Assembly (NCBI RefSeq): GCF_030042015.1
Contig: NZ_JASIAL010000203.1
Span: forward strand, 5,646-69,645
Source of the DNA: Trebonia sp030042015
GTDB taxonomy: Bacteria > Actinomycetota > Actinomycetes > Streptosporangiales > Streptosporangiaceae
Length of the DNA: 64,000 nucleotides
Reading direction: 5' to 3'
The position numbers and the translations under genes are program-made. Below are positions 34,633-43,065 of the stretch, piece by piece; position 1 is the first letter of the stretch; every line of letters begins with the position of its first letter. The notes under the pieces were generated by a model. It was not told where the DNA came from and ran no database searches. It saw nothing but the letters and a program-made list of their open reading frames with translations.

Positions 34633-37548
34633 ATGCCTGAGACATGGCCTGACTGGCCCGTTTTCTGGGACAACCCAGGCGAGCACGCGAGGGAACTGGC
34701 ACGCTACGTCGACACCACGCAAACCTGGCGCCTGGTTCCGGTGAATTGCTTTTCCCCGTGGTACGGGCCGCAGGCGGGCAGCGAGCGGGCAGAGCTCTTG
34801 TACGAAGAGCTGCGGTCCAGGCGGATCCCCTACTCTCATGAACCGTGGAATCCGGTCCCGTTCGGGCCGGAGGAGCAAGCCCGTTATGGCGGCGCCGGCA
34901 CGCTGCAGCGCGTGCGCGGCCCAAACGAGACCATTCAGGGACCTGCGACCTGCCTGGACCTCGCCTTGGTGTTCGCGGGAATGGCGATGTGCGCCGACAT
35001 GCGGCCGTTCATCGCCCTGCAGTCGGCACCTGTGCTGCACGCGCTTGTCGTCTTGCCCATTCAACGGGCTCGTTCCGTGCAGGGTGACAAAGTTCCCGAT
35101 CCGCCCGGCTTTACCGAACGCCCGGGTGAACCGGGTGTCTGGGATCCGGCGCCGGACGGTTCGTCGTTCGCCGGCGACGGCAATTGGCTAGTGATCGACG
35201 TCTCCCTCGCCGCCCGTAACCCTCCGTTGTCGGGCATGCCCCTGCCGGAAATTGGCGCGCCGTTCAGCGCGGCGAAGCGCGAGGAACTGGACTTGCCGGG
35301 CATGGAGGGGGCTTCCCGGAATTCGACCCTTGTTGATGTCGACCGTGTCCGGCGGACGCCCCTTGAGCCTTATGTCCCGCCTGTCGGGTCGGCCGTGCCC
35401 GCGATATACGGATACCTTCCGACGTTCCCGTCGTTCATCGACTACCCGACGCGACAGGAGCTGCTGGCGGACCTGCACGATGTAGTGGGCGCGGCGCTGC
35501 CCCCCGCGACGATCGTCCTGCACGGAGAACCGGGACGCGGGAAGAGCATGCTCGCCGCCCGGCTCGCGGTCGCCGCCGACCACGGCTGCGGATGGTTCCT
35601 CAACGCCACAGACGACAAGATCCTCACCAGGTCGCTGGCCCAGGCCGAAAACCAGGAACTGGGCAAGCGAGCGGGCCTCGCCGGCCCCGCGATGCACGGC
35701 GAGGGCGTAGACGCGATCGAGGACCGGGGGCTAGCGTCCGCCGCCCTCAGGCGGCTCAGCGAGACCGGCCAGCCGTGGGTGGTCGTGCTCGACAACTGCG
35801 ACAGTCCGCCCGGCCTAGCGGGCCTGCGCGGCCTGATTCCCCGGCCGCGGACGAACGGTCAGGTCGTGATCATCACGACGAAAGACCCGGACTGGGCGCG
35901 CCTGGGCGAGAGCTCAGGGTGGAAGGTGCGCGAGCTGCCACCGCTCGGACAGCCAGACCTTGAAAAGCTCGGCCTTGCCAGCCAAACGGGCAGCGCGGTG
36001 TATGGCACCCCGCTGATCACGCAGGCCGTCGTGGCGCTTCGCGAGCGGGCCGCGGTAACGCTCCCCGCGCAGCCGGGCACCGACGGCCCCGGGCTGGTCT
36101 GGCATTTGCTGCGCATGTCGCAGCATCGTTGGCCGGCCATCGGCGAACTGGCGCGGCTGCTCGCCTGGTGCCCGCCCGAGCCCATCGACGCGGACTTGCT
36201 CGGCGAGATCGGCGAGCGCGGCGATGGCGAGGCAGTCGGCCGGCGTCTCGCGGAGCTGTCCTTCGTGTCGCCGTCGTTCAATGCCGGACGGCTGACGGTC
36301 CAGATGCACAGGCTGTTCGCTGCGGCTGTGCGACGCCAGACGTGGCATGACAACCCGGAGATGGCCATCGGCGTGATCAGCCGCCTGCTCTCGGCCGAAC
36401 AGGGTCGAGCTACCTTTATCGCCGCCGCGGACAGCAAGGCCCTTGGGCGGCTGGAACACGGGGATGAAGCAGGCGAGCCCGGTGATGTGCCGCGAGCGGC
36501 CGCCAGCGCGGATCCGTCCACGGCGGGGCTGCTGTGGTACAACCTTGGACACATCCGGGAGCGGCGCGGTCCCGTCGCCGGCTCTGACCCGCACTTCGAC
36601 AAAGCCCTGCAGCTGCTGGACCCCGAACAGTACCCGTGCGAGGTGGCGGAGAGCATGATCGGGCGCGCCCGGGTCGTCTACCAGAACGCCCAGTCGTCTG
36701 CTGACCAACTGACCCAGGCTCGTGCGCAGGTCGCAGCGGCCCGGGACCTCCTCGCTCCGCTAGCTGACTCGAGCGCCAGGGAACTCCGGGAGCAGGGAAA
36801 CGCGCTGTCCTGGCTCATCGCGCGGCGGATCGCCGGACGTGAGCGGAACCCGCGAAAGCGGGCGGGCGAGCTGGCCGAGGTGATAGAGCAGCTCTGGCTG
36901 TCTTATGAGGCGCGGTTGCGTCTGATTCGCGGCGCGGATGCCGCCATCGAACGCGGCGCGCCGCCGGCGCCCAGCGATGACCTGAGCGCCGAACGTGCGT
37001 ACTACAACCTGTCAGGCACCTACCTCGAACTCGCCAAGGTCCACCACGAGCTAGCGGAGGTCGAGCCGCCCGGCTCGGAGCGGCGCCGGGAGCTACTGAC
37101 GCTGGCGAGCGACGATCTGGTCAACTCGCGTACTGTCTACCAGCACGTACGGCGGCTCCGGGAGATACGGTACCGAGGCCAGCCGCATCCGCACCTCGCC
37201 GCCTGCGTGCAGGGCGAGGCGTACGTGACCTACTACCGCGCCATCCTGCTTGGCGAGCACGGCGCGCTGATCGACTCATTCGAGCTCACCGCGGAGGCGA
37301 TGCGGCAGCGGCAGATAGTCGCTGGCGGCCCCGACAGCCCGGCCGTGCTGACCAATGGCGATGTCCAAAAGTCAGGCCAGTTCATGCTGAAGGTGGCTAT
37401 CGCGATGCTGTTCGCCGGTAGTTCGCGGCCCTCCTCCGGCGTCGAGAACGTGATGGACGTAACGCGCGAGGCACTGGCGGAGACCTTCAGCCGGGTGAGC
37501 TGGCCGGGTCCAATCGAGCTGCAGGGGAGACCCGATGGCAGAATCTGA
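34633..37548 (+). CDS. Transglutaminase-like / STAND NTPase / helical-repeat protein
   Basis: A 971-residue protein. Residues about 90-200 match transglutaminase-like cysteine peptidase cores: Cys107 in PATCLDLALVFAG, His136 in VLHALVVL and Asp189 in NWLVIDVSLA. A STAND/NB-ARC NTPase follows: Walker A HGEPGRGKS (297-305), Walker B WVVVLDNCD and a downstream winged-helix-like region. From about 620 onward are helical, TPR-like repeats (LWYNLGHIRERRG, AYYNLSGTYLELAKVHHELA). Such proteins are sensors and effectors in conflict (defence) systems. The start at 34633 has GGGGA 8 nt upstream; an ATG at 34588 lacks a site. The trypco2 gene overlaps its 3' end by 14 bases. Confidence 0.85.
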   Translation: MPETWPDWPVFWDNPGEHARELARYVDTTQTWRLVPVNCFSPWYGPQAGSERAELLYEELRSRRIPYSHEPWNPVPFGPEEQARYGGAGTLQRVRGPNETIQGPATCLDLALVFAGMAMCADMRPFIALQSAPVLHALVVLPIQRARSVQGDKVPDPPGFTERPGEPGVWDPAPDGSSFAGDGNWLVIDVSLAARNPPLSGMPLPEIGAPFSAAKREELDLPGMEGASRNSTLVDVDRVRRTPLEPYVPPVGSAVPAIYGYLPTFPSFIDYPTRQELLADLHDVVGAALPPATIVLHGEPGRGKSMLAARLAVAADHGCGWFLNATDDKILTRSLAQAENQELGKRAGLAGPAMHGEGVDAIEDRGLASAALRRLSETGQPWVVVLDNCDSPPGLAGLRGLIPRPRTNGQVVIITTKDPDWARLGESSGWKVRELPPLGQPDLEKLGLASQTGSAVYGTPLITQAVVALRERAAVTLPAQPGTDGPGLVWHLLRMSQHRWPAIGELARLLAWCPPEPIDADLLGEIGERGDGEAVGRRLAELSFVSPSFNAGRLTVQMHRLFAAAVRRQTWHDNPEMAIGVISRLLSAEQGRATFIAAADSKALGRLEHGDEAGEPGDVPRAAASADPSTAGLLWYNLGHIRERRGPVAGSDPHFDKALQLLDPEQYPCEVAESMIGRARVVYQNAQSSADQLTQARAQVAAARDLLAPLADSSARELREQGNALSWLIARRIAGRERNPRKRAGELAEVIEQLWLSYEARLRLIRGADAAIERGAPPAPSDDLSAERAYYNLSGTYLELAKVHHELAEVEPPGSERRRELLTLASDDLVNSRTVYQHVRRLREIRYRGQPHPHLAACVQGEAYVTYYRAILLGEHGALIDSFELTAEAMRQRQIVAGGPDSPAVLTNGDVQKSGQFMLKVAIAMLFAGSSRPSSGVENVMDVTREALAETFSRVSWPGPIELQGRPDGRI

Positions 37549-38044
37549 CTGGGGTATGCCGGTTGACGCGCTGATAGCCGAGGTCAAGAACGCGCTCGTG
37601 CTGGCGGGAGTGACAAACGCGAACCCGGCCGCGGACCTGCGGGTGAGCTCAGTCCAGTTGATCCTCAACGTGGTCGCGACGACAACCGATGGTGTCAAGG
37701 TGAACTTCCGCGTGCCGTTCATCGGAGCCGACGTCGGCATAGGCAGCACGCACACGCAGCACGACACGCACACGATCGACATCACCCTGGTACCGCCGAG
37801 CCAGCTCACGTCCAGGGCCGCTCGCTCTAGCGGCGACTTCCCCCGCGTGCTGGTCGCGGCCATCGGCCGGGTCCGGCAAACGGTGGTCAGTGCGGCAGGG
37901 GGCGAGGACCCCTGGGCGCTGTCGACCGCGACCGTCGACATCTCGTTCGGCGTCACCAGGGACGGCAGCATCTCGGTGGGCGTCGAGGGCGGCATGACCA
38001 GCGAAACCACCAACACCCTGCGGCTTACCCTGGCCCCGGCGTAG
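37535..38044 (+). CDS. Trypco2 family protein (trypsin-co-occurring domain 2)
   Basis: A 169-residue protein starting WGMPVDALIAEVKNAL and continuing RVSSVQLILNVVATTT, VNFRVPFIGADVG, THTIDITLVPP, which is the block order of the trypco2 domain. A second beta-rich half (STATVDISFGVTRDGSISVG) completes it. Trypco domains occur in actinobacterial and cyanobacterial conflict systems beside trypsin-like proteases and STAND NTPases; their biochemical role is unknown. Here the protease partner appears to be the transglutaminase-like part of the overlapping gene, as no trypsin-like gene is seen. The ATG has a GGGGAG site 5 nt upstream. Confidence 0.82.
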   Translation: MAESDWGMPVDALIAEVKNALVLAGVTNANPAADLRVSSVQLILNVVATTTDGVKVNFRVPFIGADVGIGSTHTQHDTHTIDITLVPPSQLTSRAARSSGDFPRVLVAAIGRVRQTVVSAAGGEDPWALSTATVDISFGVTRDGSISVGVEGGMTSETTNTLRLTLAPA

Positions 38045-38131
38045 CCTCGCGCTCATCACCTGCCGCCGCCAGGTCCGGTACTCTTGCGGCGTGACGGCAC
38101 GAGCGCTGAGCAGCCTGGGGAGGCGGAGCTG

Positions 38132-38974
38132 ATGGCGGCACCGGCCGAAGTCACGTCGGAGCTTCGTCGGCGGGCGGACCTGGATGTGCTGACCTGGCCG
38201 GCGTTCGACGGGCTCGACCTCGACGTGCTGGTGACCACCCGGATCGGCGGAGTCTCATCAGGACCGTACGCGTCGCTCAACCTCGGCTTGCACGTCGGCG
38301 ACCAAGGCGAAGACGTGCTTGAGAACCGCAGGCGCGCTGCGGTCGCGCTCGGGGCGGACCTGCGCGACATGGTCTTCTGCGACCAGGCGCACGGCCGCGA
38401 GGTGCGCGTCGTCTCTGCCGCCGACCGGGGACGAGGCTCGCTCAGGCTGGACGACGCGATAGCCCAGACAGACGCGCTGGTCACTGCGGAGCCCGGCGTC
38501 GTTCTCGTGGTCATGGTCGCGGACTGCGTGCCGATCGTGCTCTACGATCCGGTGGCGCACGTGCTTGCCTGCGTGCACGCCGGGTGGCGCGGCACGGTGG
38601 CGCGGGTCAGCGAGGCGGCGGTGGCGGCGATGCGCGGACTCGGGGCCAGCCCGGAGAACGTGATCGCCGGGCTGGGGCCTGCGATCTCGCCCGACCGGTA
38701 CCAGGTGGGCGCGGACGTGGTCGGGGCCGCACAGCGGAACCTCGGCGGTGGGGCCGCCGACGTCATCCGCCCGGACGGCACGGGCAAGTGGCTGTTCGAC
38801 CTGTGGGCCGCCAACCGGATCGTGCTGCGCGCGGCGGGCCTTGCCGACGAGCACGTCAGCGTGGCCGCTACCCCCACGGGAACCGCCGGAACTGGCCTGT
38901 TCTTCAGCGACCGCGAGGTCCGGCCATGCGGCCGGTTCGCCGCCGTCGCGCGGCTGCGCCCCCGGGGCGGCTAG
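38132..38974 (+). CDS. pgeF: PgeF/YfiH-type laccase-domain protein (peptidoglycan editing factor)
   Basis: A 280-residue protein of the YfiH/DUF152 family. Metal-ligand blocks are CDQAHGREV, MVADCVPIVLYDP and HAGWRGT; TTRIGGVSSGPYASLNLG is the family N-terminal signature. In E. coli the protein removes wrongly added L-Ser from UDP-MurNAc; other members act on purine nucleosides. Most actinomycetes also have a copy beside ftsZ, so this one is probably a second, dedicated copy. Its stop overlaps the murL start by one base. The ATG follows GGAGGCGGAG. Confidence 0.9.
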   Translation: MAAPAEVTSELRRRADLDVLTWPAFDGLDLDVLVTTRIGGVSSGPYASLNLGLHVGDQGEDVLENRRRAAVALGADLRDMVFCDQAHGREVRVVSAADRGRGSLRLDDAIAQTDALVTAEPGVVLVVMVADCVPIVLYDPVAHVLACVHAGWRGTVARVSEAAVAAMRGLGASPENVIAGLGPAISPDRYQVGADVVGAAQRNLGGGAADVIRPDGTGKWLFDLWAANRIVLRAAGLADEHVSVAATPTGTAGTGLFFSDREVRPCGRFAAVARLRPRGG

Positions 38975-40350
38975 TGGACGACTCAGCTCGCCGCGGAGAC
39001 GTCTTCCGCTACGAGTCTTACCTGGTCGACGAGGCGGCGGGCCTGCTCTCCTGCCGCTACAGCGTCGACGGGCGGGGGTTCGAGGAACGGTTCGCGCTGA
39101 CCCCGGCCGGCCGATGGAACTCCCCGGCCGCGCGGGCGGCCGGCCGCCTGGTGTTCCTGCTCGCGGGCGTCTCCTACTACAAGACGGCCGCCCCGCCCGT
39201 CATCGACCTCGGCGAGACCGCGGTCACCGACACCGAACGCGGCTTCCTGCGCGAGTACTACCTGCAGGGCCTTGGCGAGTTCGGCTTCCAGAACAGGATC
39301 GACCTGACGTCGCTGCGCGTCGAGGGCCCGGTCGCCGCGGCCGCGGCGCCGGAGTCGGCGGGTGGCGGTGGGCAGCTGCGGGCACTCGTGCCGTTCGGCG
39401 GCGGTATCGACTCGATCGTCACTGTGGAGCAGGTCCGCCAGCGCGCCGACGCCGCCCTGTTCGTCGTGAGCAGGCCGGGGGACAGGTTCGCGGCCATCGA
39501 ACGCCCCGCGGCGGTCACCGGCTTGCCGGTTATCCGGGCCGATCGCGAGATCGATCCGCAGCTGCTTCGCTCGAAGGAGCTCGGTTTCCTCAACGGGCAC
39601 GTGCCGGTGACGGGGATCCTCTCCGCCGTCGCTGTCCTGGCGGCCGTGCTTGCGGGCCGGGACGCCGTGGTGATGTCCAACGAGTGGTCGGCGTCCATTC
39701 CCACGCTCGAAGATCGCGGCCGCCCGATTAACCACCAGTACTCCAAGAGCGAGTCGTTCGAAGCGGGATTCCGCCGGGTGCTCGCGGCGGCCGGCGCGGG
39801 ACTTCCCGAGTACTTTTCGCTGCTCCGGCCCCGCACGGAGTTGTGGGTCGCGCGGAAGTTCGCCGGCCTGAAGCGCTACCACGACACGTTCCGCAGCTGT
39901 AACAGGGCCTTCCATATCGACACGACGCTGCGCCTTGACCACTGGTGCGGGCACTGCGACAAGTGCTGCTTCATCGACCTGATCCTCGCGCCGTTCCTGC
40001 CGGTCGCCGAACTGGAGAAGATCTTCGCCGGCGGAGACCTGCCGCCCGCCCCCGGCAGTCGTGAGCCGCTGGCAGATCCTGCGCAGGCGGACAGGTTCCG
40101 CGCGTTGCTCGGCACGTCCGCGGGCGATAAGCCCTTCGAGTGTGTCGGTGAGATCGGCGAGTGCCGCGCGGCAGCCCTGCTCGCCGCGCGGCGTGCCGAC
40201 CGGGCCGACTGCAAGCTGTTGCAGGAGCTCGCGGCCGAGGTGGCGGCCCTGCCGGACGCTCCATCGCCCGCCGCGTCGGCGGCCATGCTGCGTCCAGTCG
40301 GCGCCCACTTCATCCCCGCCGCCTTCAGCCCCGAGGACCTGCTGGCATGA
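38974..40350 (+). CDS. murL: UDP-MurNAc-L-alanyl-L-glutamate epimerase
   Basis: A 458-residue MurL homologue. The PP-loop-like ATP site is LVPFGGGIDSIVT (138-150), ending in the SGGxDS-like GGGIDS, and a Cys cluster WCGHCDKCC lies near the C-terminal third. In Xanthomonas, MurL uses ATP to epimerise the terminal L-Glu of UDP-MurNAc-L-Ala-L-Glu to D-Glu, replacing glutamate racemase. The call is strengthened by the next gene, the cognate MurD2-type ligase, whose ATG overlaps this stop by 4 bases. GTG 38974 is chosen as start; an ATG at 38925 inside pgeF is possible. The cell site is the cytosol. Confidence 0.88.
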   Translation: MDDSARRGDVFRYESYLVDEAAGLLSCRYSVDGRGFEERFALTPAGRWNSPAARAAGRLVFLLAGVSYYKTAAPPVIDLGETAVTDTERGFLREYYLQGLGEFGFQNRIDLTSLRVEGPVAAAAAPESAGGGGQLRALVPFGGGIDSIVTVEQVRQRADAALFVVSRPGDRFAAIERPAAVTGLPVIRADREIDPQLLRSKELGFLNGHVPVTGILSAVAVLAAVLAGRDAVVMSNEWSASIPTLEDRGRPINHQYSKSESFEAGFRRVLAAAGAGLPEYFSLLRPRTELWVARKFAGLKRYHDTFRSCNRAFHIDTTLRLDHWCGHCDKCCFIDLILAPFLPVAELEKIFAGGDLPPAPGSREPLADPAQADRFRALLGTSAGDKPFECVGEIGECRAAALLAARRADRADCKLLQELAAEVAALPDAPSPAASAAMLRPVGAHFIPAAFSPEDLLA

Positions 40351-41702
40351 CGACGACGGGACGTCCGAAGCTCGCCTGGTCGGACCTGCGCGGCGCGCGG
40401 GCCGGCGTCTGGGGCCTCGGCCGCGAGGGCATGGCCAACCTCCGCAAGCTTCGCTCGATGGGCATCGAACCTGTGCTCGTCGACGACAAGCCGGGCGCGG
40501 ATCTCATCGATGGACTGCCGCTGCTGGCGACTGGCGGGGATGGCCTCGCGGCACTGTGCGGCTGTGACGTCGTGGTCAAGACACCGGGGATCAGCCGCTA
40601 CCGTCCCGAGGTGGCCGCCCTTGCCGAGCGCGGCATCCCCGTGGTGGGCGGACTGGGGCTCTGGCTGCAGGAGGCCCCGCTCGAGAAGATCGTCTGCGTC
40701 ACCGGTACCAAGGGCAAGAGCACTGTGACGTCGGTGGCCGGCCACCTGCTGAACGGACTCGGGTACCCGTGCATGATGGGCGGGAACCTCGGCTCGCCCC
40801 CATACGATCCGCAGGCATCCGCCGGGCCGTGGGATTACTGGGTGATCGAGGTCTCCAGCTATCAGGCGACCGACCTTGCCTGCTCGCCGCCGGTCGTCGC
40901 CGTGACGTCGCTCAACCCTGATCACCTGCCCTGGCACGGCGGCGTCGACCGGTATTACGACGACAAGCTGTCCGTGTGCTCGCAGCCCGGCGCGGACCTG
41001 ACGGTCGCCAACGGCGACGCCGCCCTGATCCGCGAGCGCGCAGGCCAGCTCGGGCCCCGGGTGGAGTGGGTATGCGCGACGGATGAACCCGGCGCCACCT
41101 GGATGGATCCGCTAGGGCTGCTCGGCGCGCACAACCGGCGTAACGCGCTGATCGCGCGGCGGTGCCTGGTGGCTCTCGGCGTTCCCGAGGCCGCCGACGA
41201 CGACGCCCTGCGCGGTGCGGCGCAGGGATACCTCCCGTTGCAAAGCCGCCTGCAGATCATCGGCGACCTCGCGGGGGTGACGTTTGTTGACGACAGCCTT
41301 TCTACCAACGTCCTGCCGACGGCCGCCGCGCTCGAGGCGTTTCCAGGCCGCCGGGTGGCGCTGATCGTGGGCGGCGAGGACCGCGGCATCGACTACACGC
41401 CGCTCGCGGAGGTACTTGCCGGGCGGACTGCCCAGACGTACGTCCTGACGCTGCCCGACAGCGGACCGCGCATCCGCGCGGAGATCGAAAAGGCACTGGA
41501 CGGCCGATCAGGCGACAGGGTGGCCGGCGTGACCGACTGCCCCGACCTGGACGCCGCCGTGGCCGCGGGGTACGGCTGGGCTCGCCCGGACGGCATCGTG
41601 CTGCTCTCCCCGGCCGCGCCGAGCTTCGGCCGCTTCCGCGACTACCGCGACCGCGCCGAGGCTTTCGCCAGCGCGATGCGCGCCTGCGCCCGCACGCCGT
41701 AA
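40347..41702 (+). CDS. murD2: UDP-MurNAc-L-alanine-L-glutamate ligase (MurD2 type)
   Basis: A 451-residue Mur ligase. VTGTKGKSTVTSVAG is the ATP loop, EVSSYQ and SLNPDHLPWHGGVDRYYDDK (with the carbamylated Lys) are central-domain signatures, and FVDDSLSTNVLPTAAAL with GGEDRGIDY marks the C-terminal domain. MurD enzymes normally add D-Glu to UDP-MurNAc-L-Ala; MurD2, found beside MurL, adds L-Glu, which MurL then inverts. L-Glu preference here is inferred from the gene pairing, not from residues. The stop is followed by 204 bases without genes. Confidence 0.88.
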   Translation: MTTTGRPKLAWSDLRGARAGVWGLGREGMANLRKLRSMGIEPVLVDDKPGADLIDGLPLLATGGDGLAALCGCDVVVKTPGISRYRPEVAALAERGIPVVGGLGLWLQEAPLEKIVCVTGTKGKSTVTSVAGHLLNGLGYPCMMGGNLGSPPYDPQASAGPWDYWVIEVSSYQATDLACSPPVVAVTSLNPDHLPWHGGVDRYYDDKLSVCSQPGADLTVANGDAALIRERAGQLGPRVEWVCATDEPGATWMDPLGLLGAHNRRNALIARRCLVALGVPEAADDDALRGAAQGYLPLQSRLQIIGDLAGVTFVDDSLSTNVLPTAAALEAFPGRRVALIVGGEDRGIDYTPLAEVLAGRTAQTYVLTLPDSGPRIRAEIEKALDGRSGDRVAGVTDCPDLDAAVAAGYGWARPDGIVLLSPAAPSFGRFRDYRDRAEAFASAMRACARTP

Positions 41703-41906
41703 CGACCCTCCGCGAGCGATTTGCCCGGATTGCGGTAGTCAGTCCCGCTTGAGGTTGCCGCGCGTGCTGGCCCCGCCGCCAATAGCCGCCGGGATCGTAC
41801 CGGCCTGGAACCGCGCGGAACGGACAATCGCGATTGCCCGACGAGGCCGGGGGGCGGAGGATCTTTCCCGTTGCCCGCTCGGCTATGCCCGCGCCTGTCT
41901 GGGTGG

Positions 41907-42578
41907 CTAGGCGTCCTCGACGATGATGCCCAGGTGACGGGCGAGGAACGGGGCGAGCGTGATGAGCTGCAGGGCGTCGATGCGGGCACCGCCCAGCGCG
42001 TCGAAGCCCGCCCGGATGCCGGCCTCGCCCGCCGCGCCGCCCAGCGCCGCGCCGCGCAGGTCGACGTCCGTGCACGACGCCTTCGTGAAATCGGCGCCGC
42101 GCAACGTGCAGCCAGGGAACCGTACCCGGGTGAGCCGGGCGCCGCCGAAGTCGGCGTCGCGCAGCACGCAGCCGTCGAAAAGCACGTCGGTCAGCGAACT
42201 ATCGCGGAAGTTCACCGAGTCCAGCTTGCAGTCGCGGAATGTCAGCCGCCTGGCCGTCAGCGCGAACGCCTGCACGCCTGCCAGCACGCAGCCGCTGAAC
42301 CAGACGTCAACCAGCGCGGACTCGGCCAGGTCGAAGGCCACGAACCGCGACTCGGACACCCACACCTGCGACAGCCGTGCCCGCCGTGCCCGTCCGCCGT
42401 CGAAGGTCACGCCGGTGAAGGCCGACTCGGCGAACCGGGACCCGCCCGCCGCGGCGTCGGCGAACGCCGAATCGTTGAACAGGACCCGGTCGTAATCCTC
42501 ATCAAGCTCGAGCACGCCGGCGAACGGCCGCAATGCCGCCGCGAAGGGCAGGTCCGCGAGGCTGCGCGGTGACTTCAT
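41907..42578 (-). CDS. Pentapeptide-repeat protein
   Basis: A 223-residue soluble protein made mostly of pentapeptide repeats of the A(D/N)LXX type, irregular but continuous from about residue 35 to 190 (VLFNDSAFADAAAGGSRFAE, CKLDSVNFRDSSLTDVLFDG, LRGADFTKASCTDVDLRGAA). The right-handed beta-helix can mimic DNA and protect gyrase in Qnr/MfpA-type members; whether it does so here is not shown. The ATG at 42578 has an AGGA site. Its start lies only 25 bases from the divergent nitroreductase start. Confidence 0.88.
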   Translation of the reverse strand: MKSPRSLADLPFAAALRPFAGVLELDEDYDRVLFNDSAFADAAAGGSRFAESAFTGVTFDGGRARRARLSQVWVSESRFVAFDLAESALVDVWFSGCVLAGVQAFALTARRLTFRDCKLDSVNFRDSSLTDVLFDGCVLRDADFGGARLTRVRFPGCTLRGADFTKASCTDVDLRGAALGGAAGEAGIRAGFDALGGARIDALQLITLAPFLARHLGIIVEDA

Positions 42579-42603
42579 GGTTTTGTTTCCTAAACTAATG
42601 GCC

Positions 42604-43023
42604 ATGACGGAGCCCACTGACTTCAACGGCAAGATCATCGCGGAGTTCCGGGCGAACGGCGGCACGGTGGGCGGTCCGTTCGCCGGCGCGGACATCCTGC
42701 TCCTGCACCATACCGGGGCACGCACGGGGACCGCGCGGGTGAGTCCGCTCGCTTACCTGCGGGTGGGGGAGGGCTTCGCGGTCTTCGCCTCGAAGGCGGG
42801 TGCCCAGGAGAACCCCGCCTGGTACCACAACCTGCTCGCGCACCCGGACACGTCCGTCGAGGTCGGCACCGAGACCATTCCCGTGACCGCGCGCCTGGCG
42901 CAGCCCGCCGAGCGGGACGTGATCTGGGAAAGGCAGACGCGGCGCGCCCCGCATTTCGCGCAGTACGCGACCAAAGCAGCCCCCCGCACGATTCCCGTCG
43001 TCGTTCTCGATCCTGTTAAATAA
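42604..43023 (+). CDS. F420-type (deazaflavin-dependent) nitroreductase family protein
   Basis: A 139-residue protein of the DDN family: GGPFAGADILLLHHTGARTG, PLAYLRVGEGFAVFASKAG, ENPAWYHNLLAHPDTSVEVG and an ERQTRRAPHFAQY block. These are split-beta-barrel enzymes that use reduced F420 to reduce quinones or nitro compounds, so the organism should make F420. Two ATGs (42598, 42604) are possible. No ribosome site is present and the divergent gene begins 25 bases away, so the mRNA may be leaderless. Confidence 0.9.
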   Translation: MTEPTDFNGKIIAEFRANGGTVGGPFAGADILLLHHTGARTGTARVSPLAYLRVGEGFAVFASKAGAQENPAWYHNLLAHPDTSVEVGTETIPVTARLAQPAERDVIWERQTRRAPHFAQYATKAAPRTIPVVVLDPVK

Positions 43024-43065
43024 CACCTGAACGAACGCTCCGTCGACGTAGCGGGAGGTCGGTCC

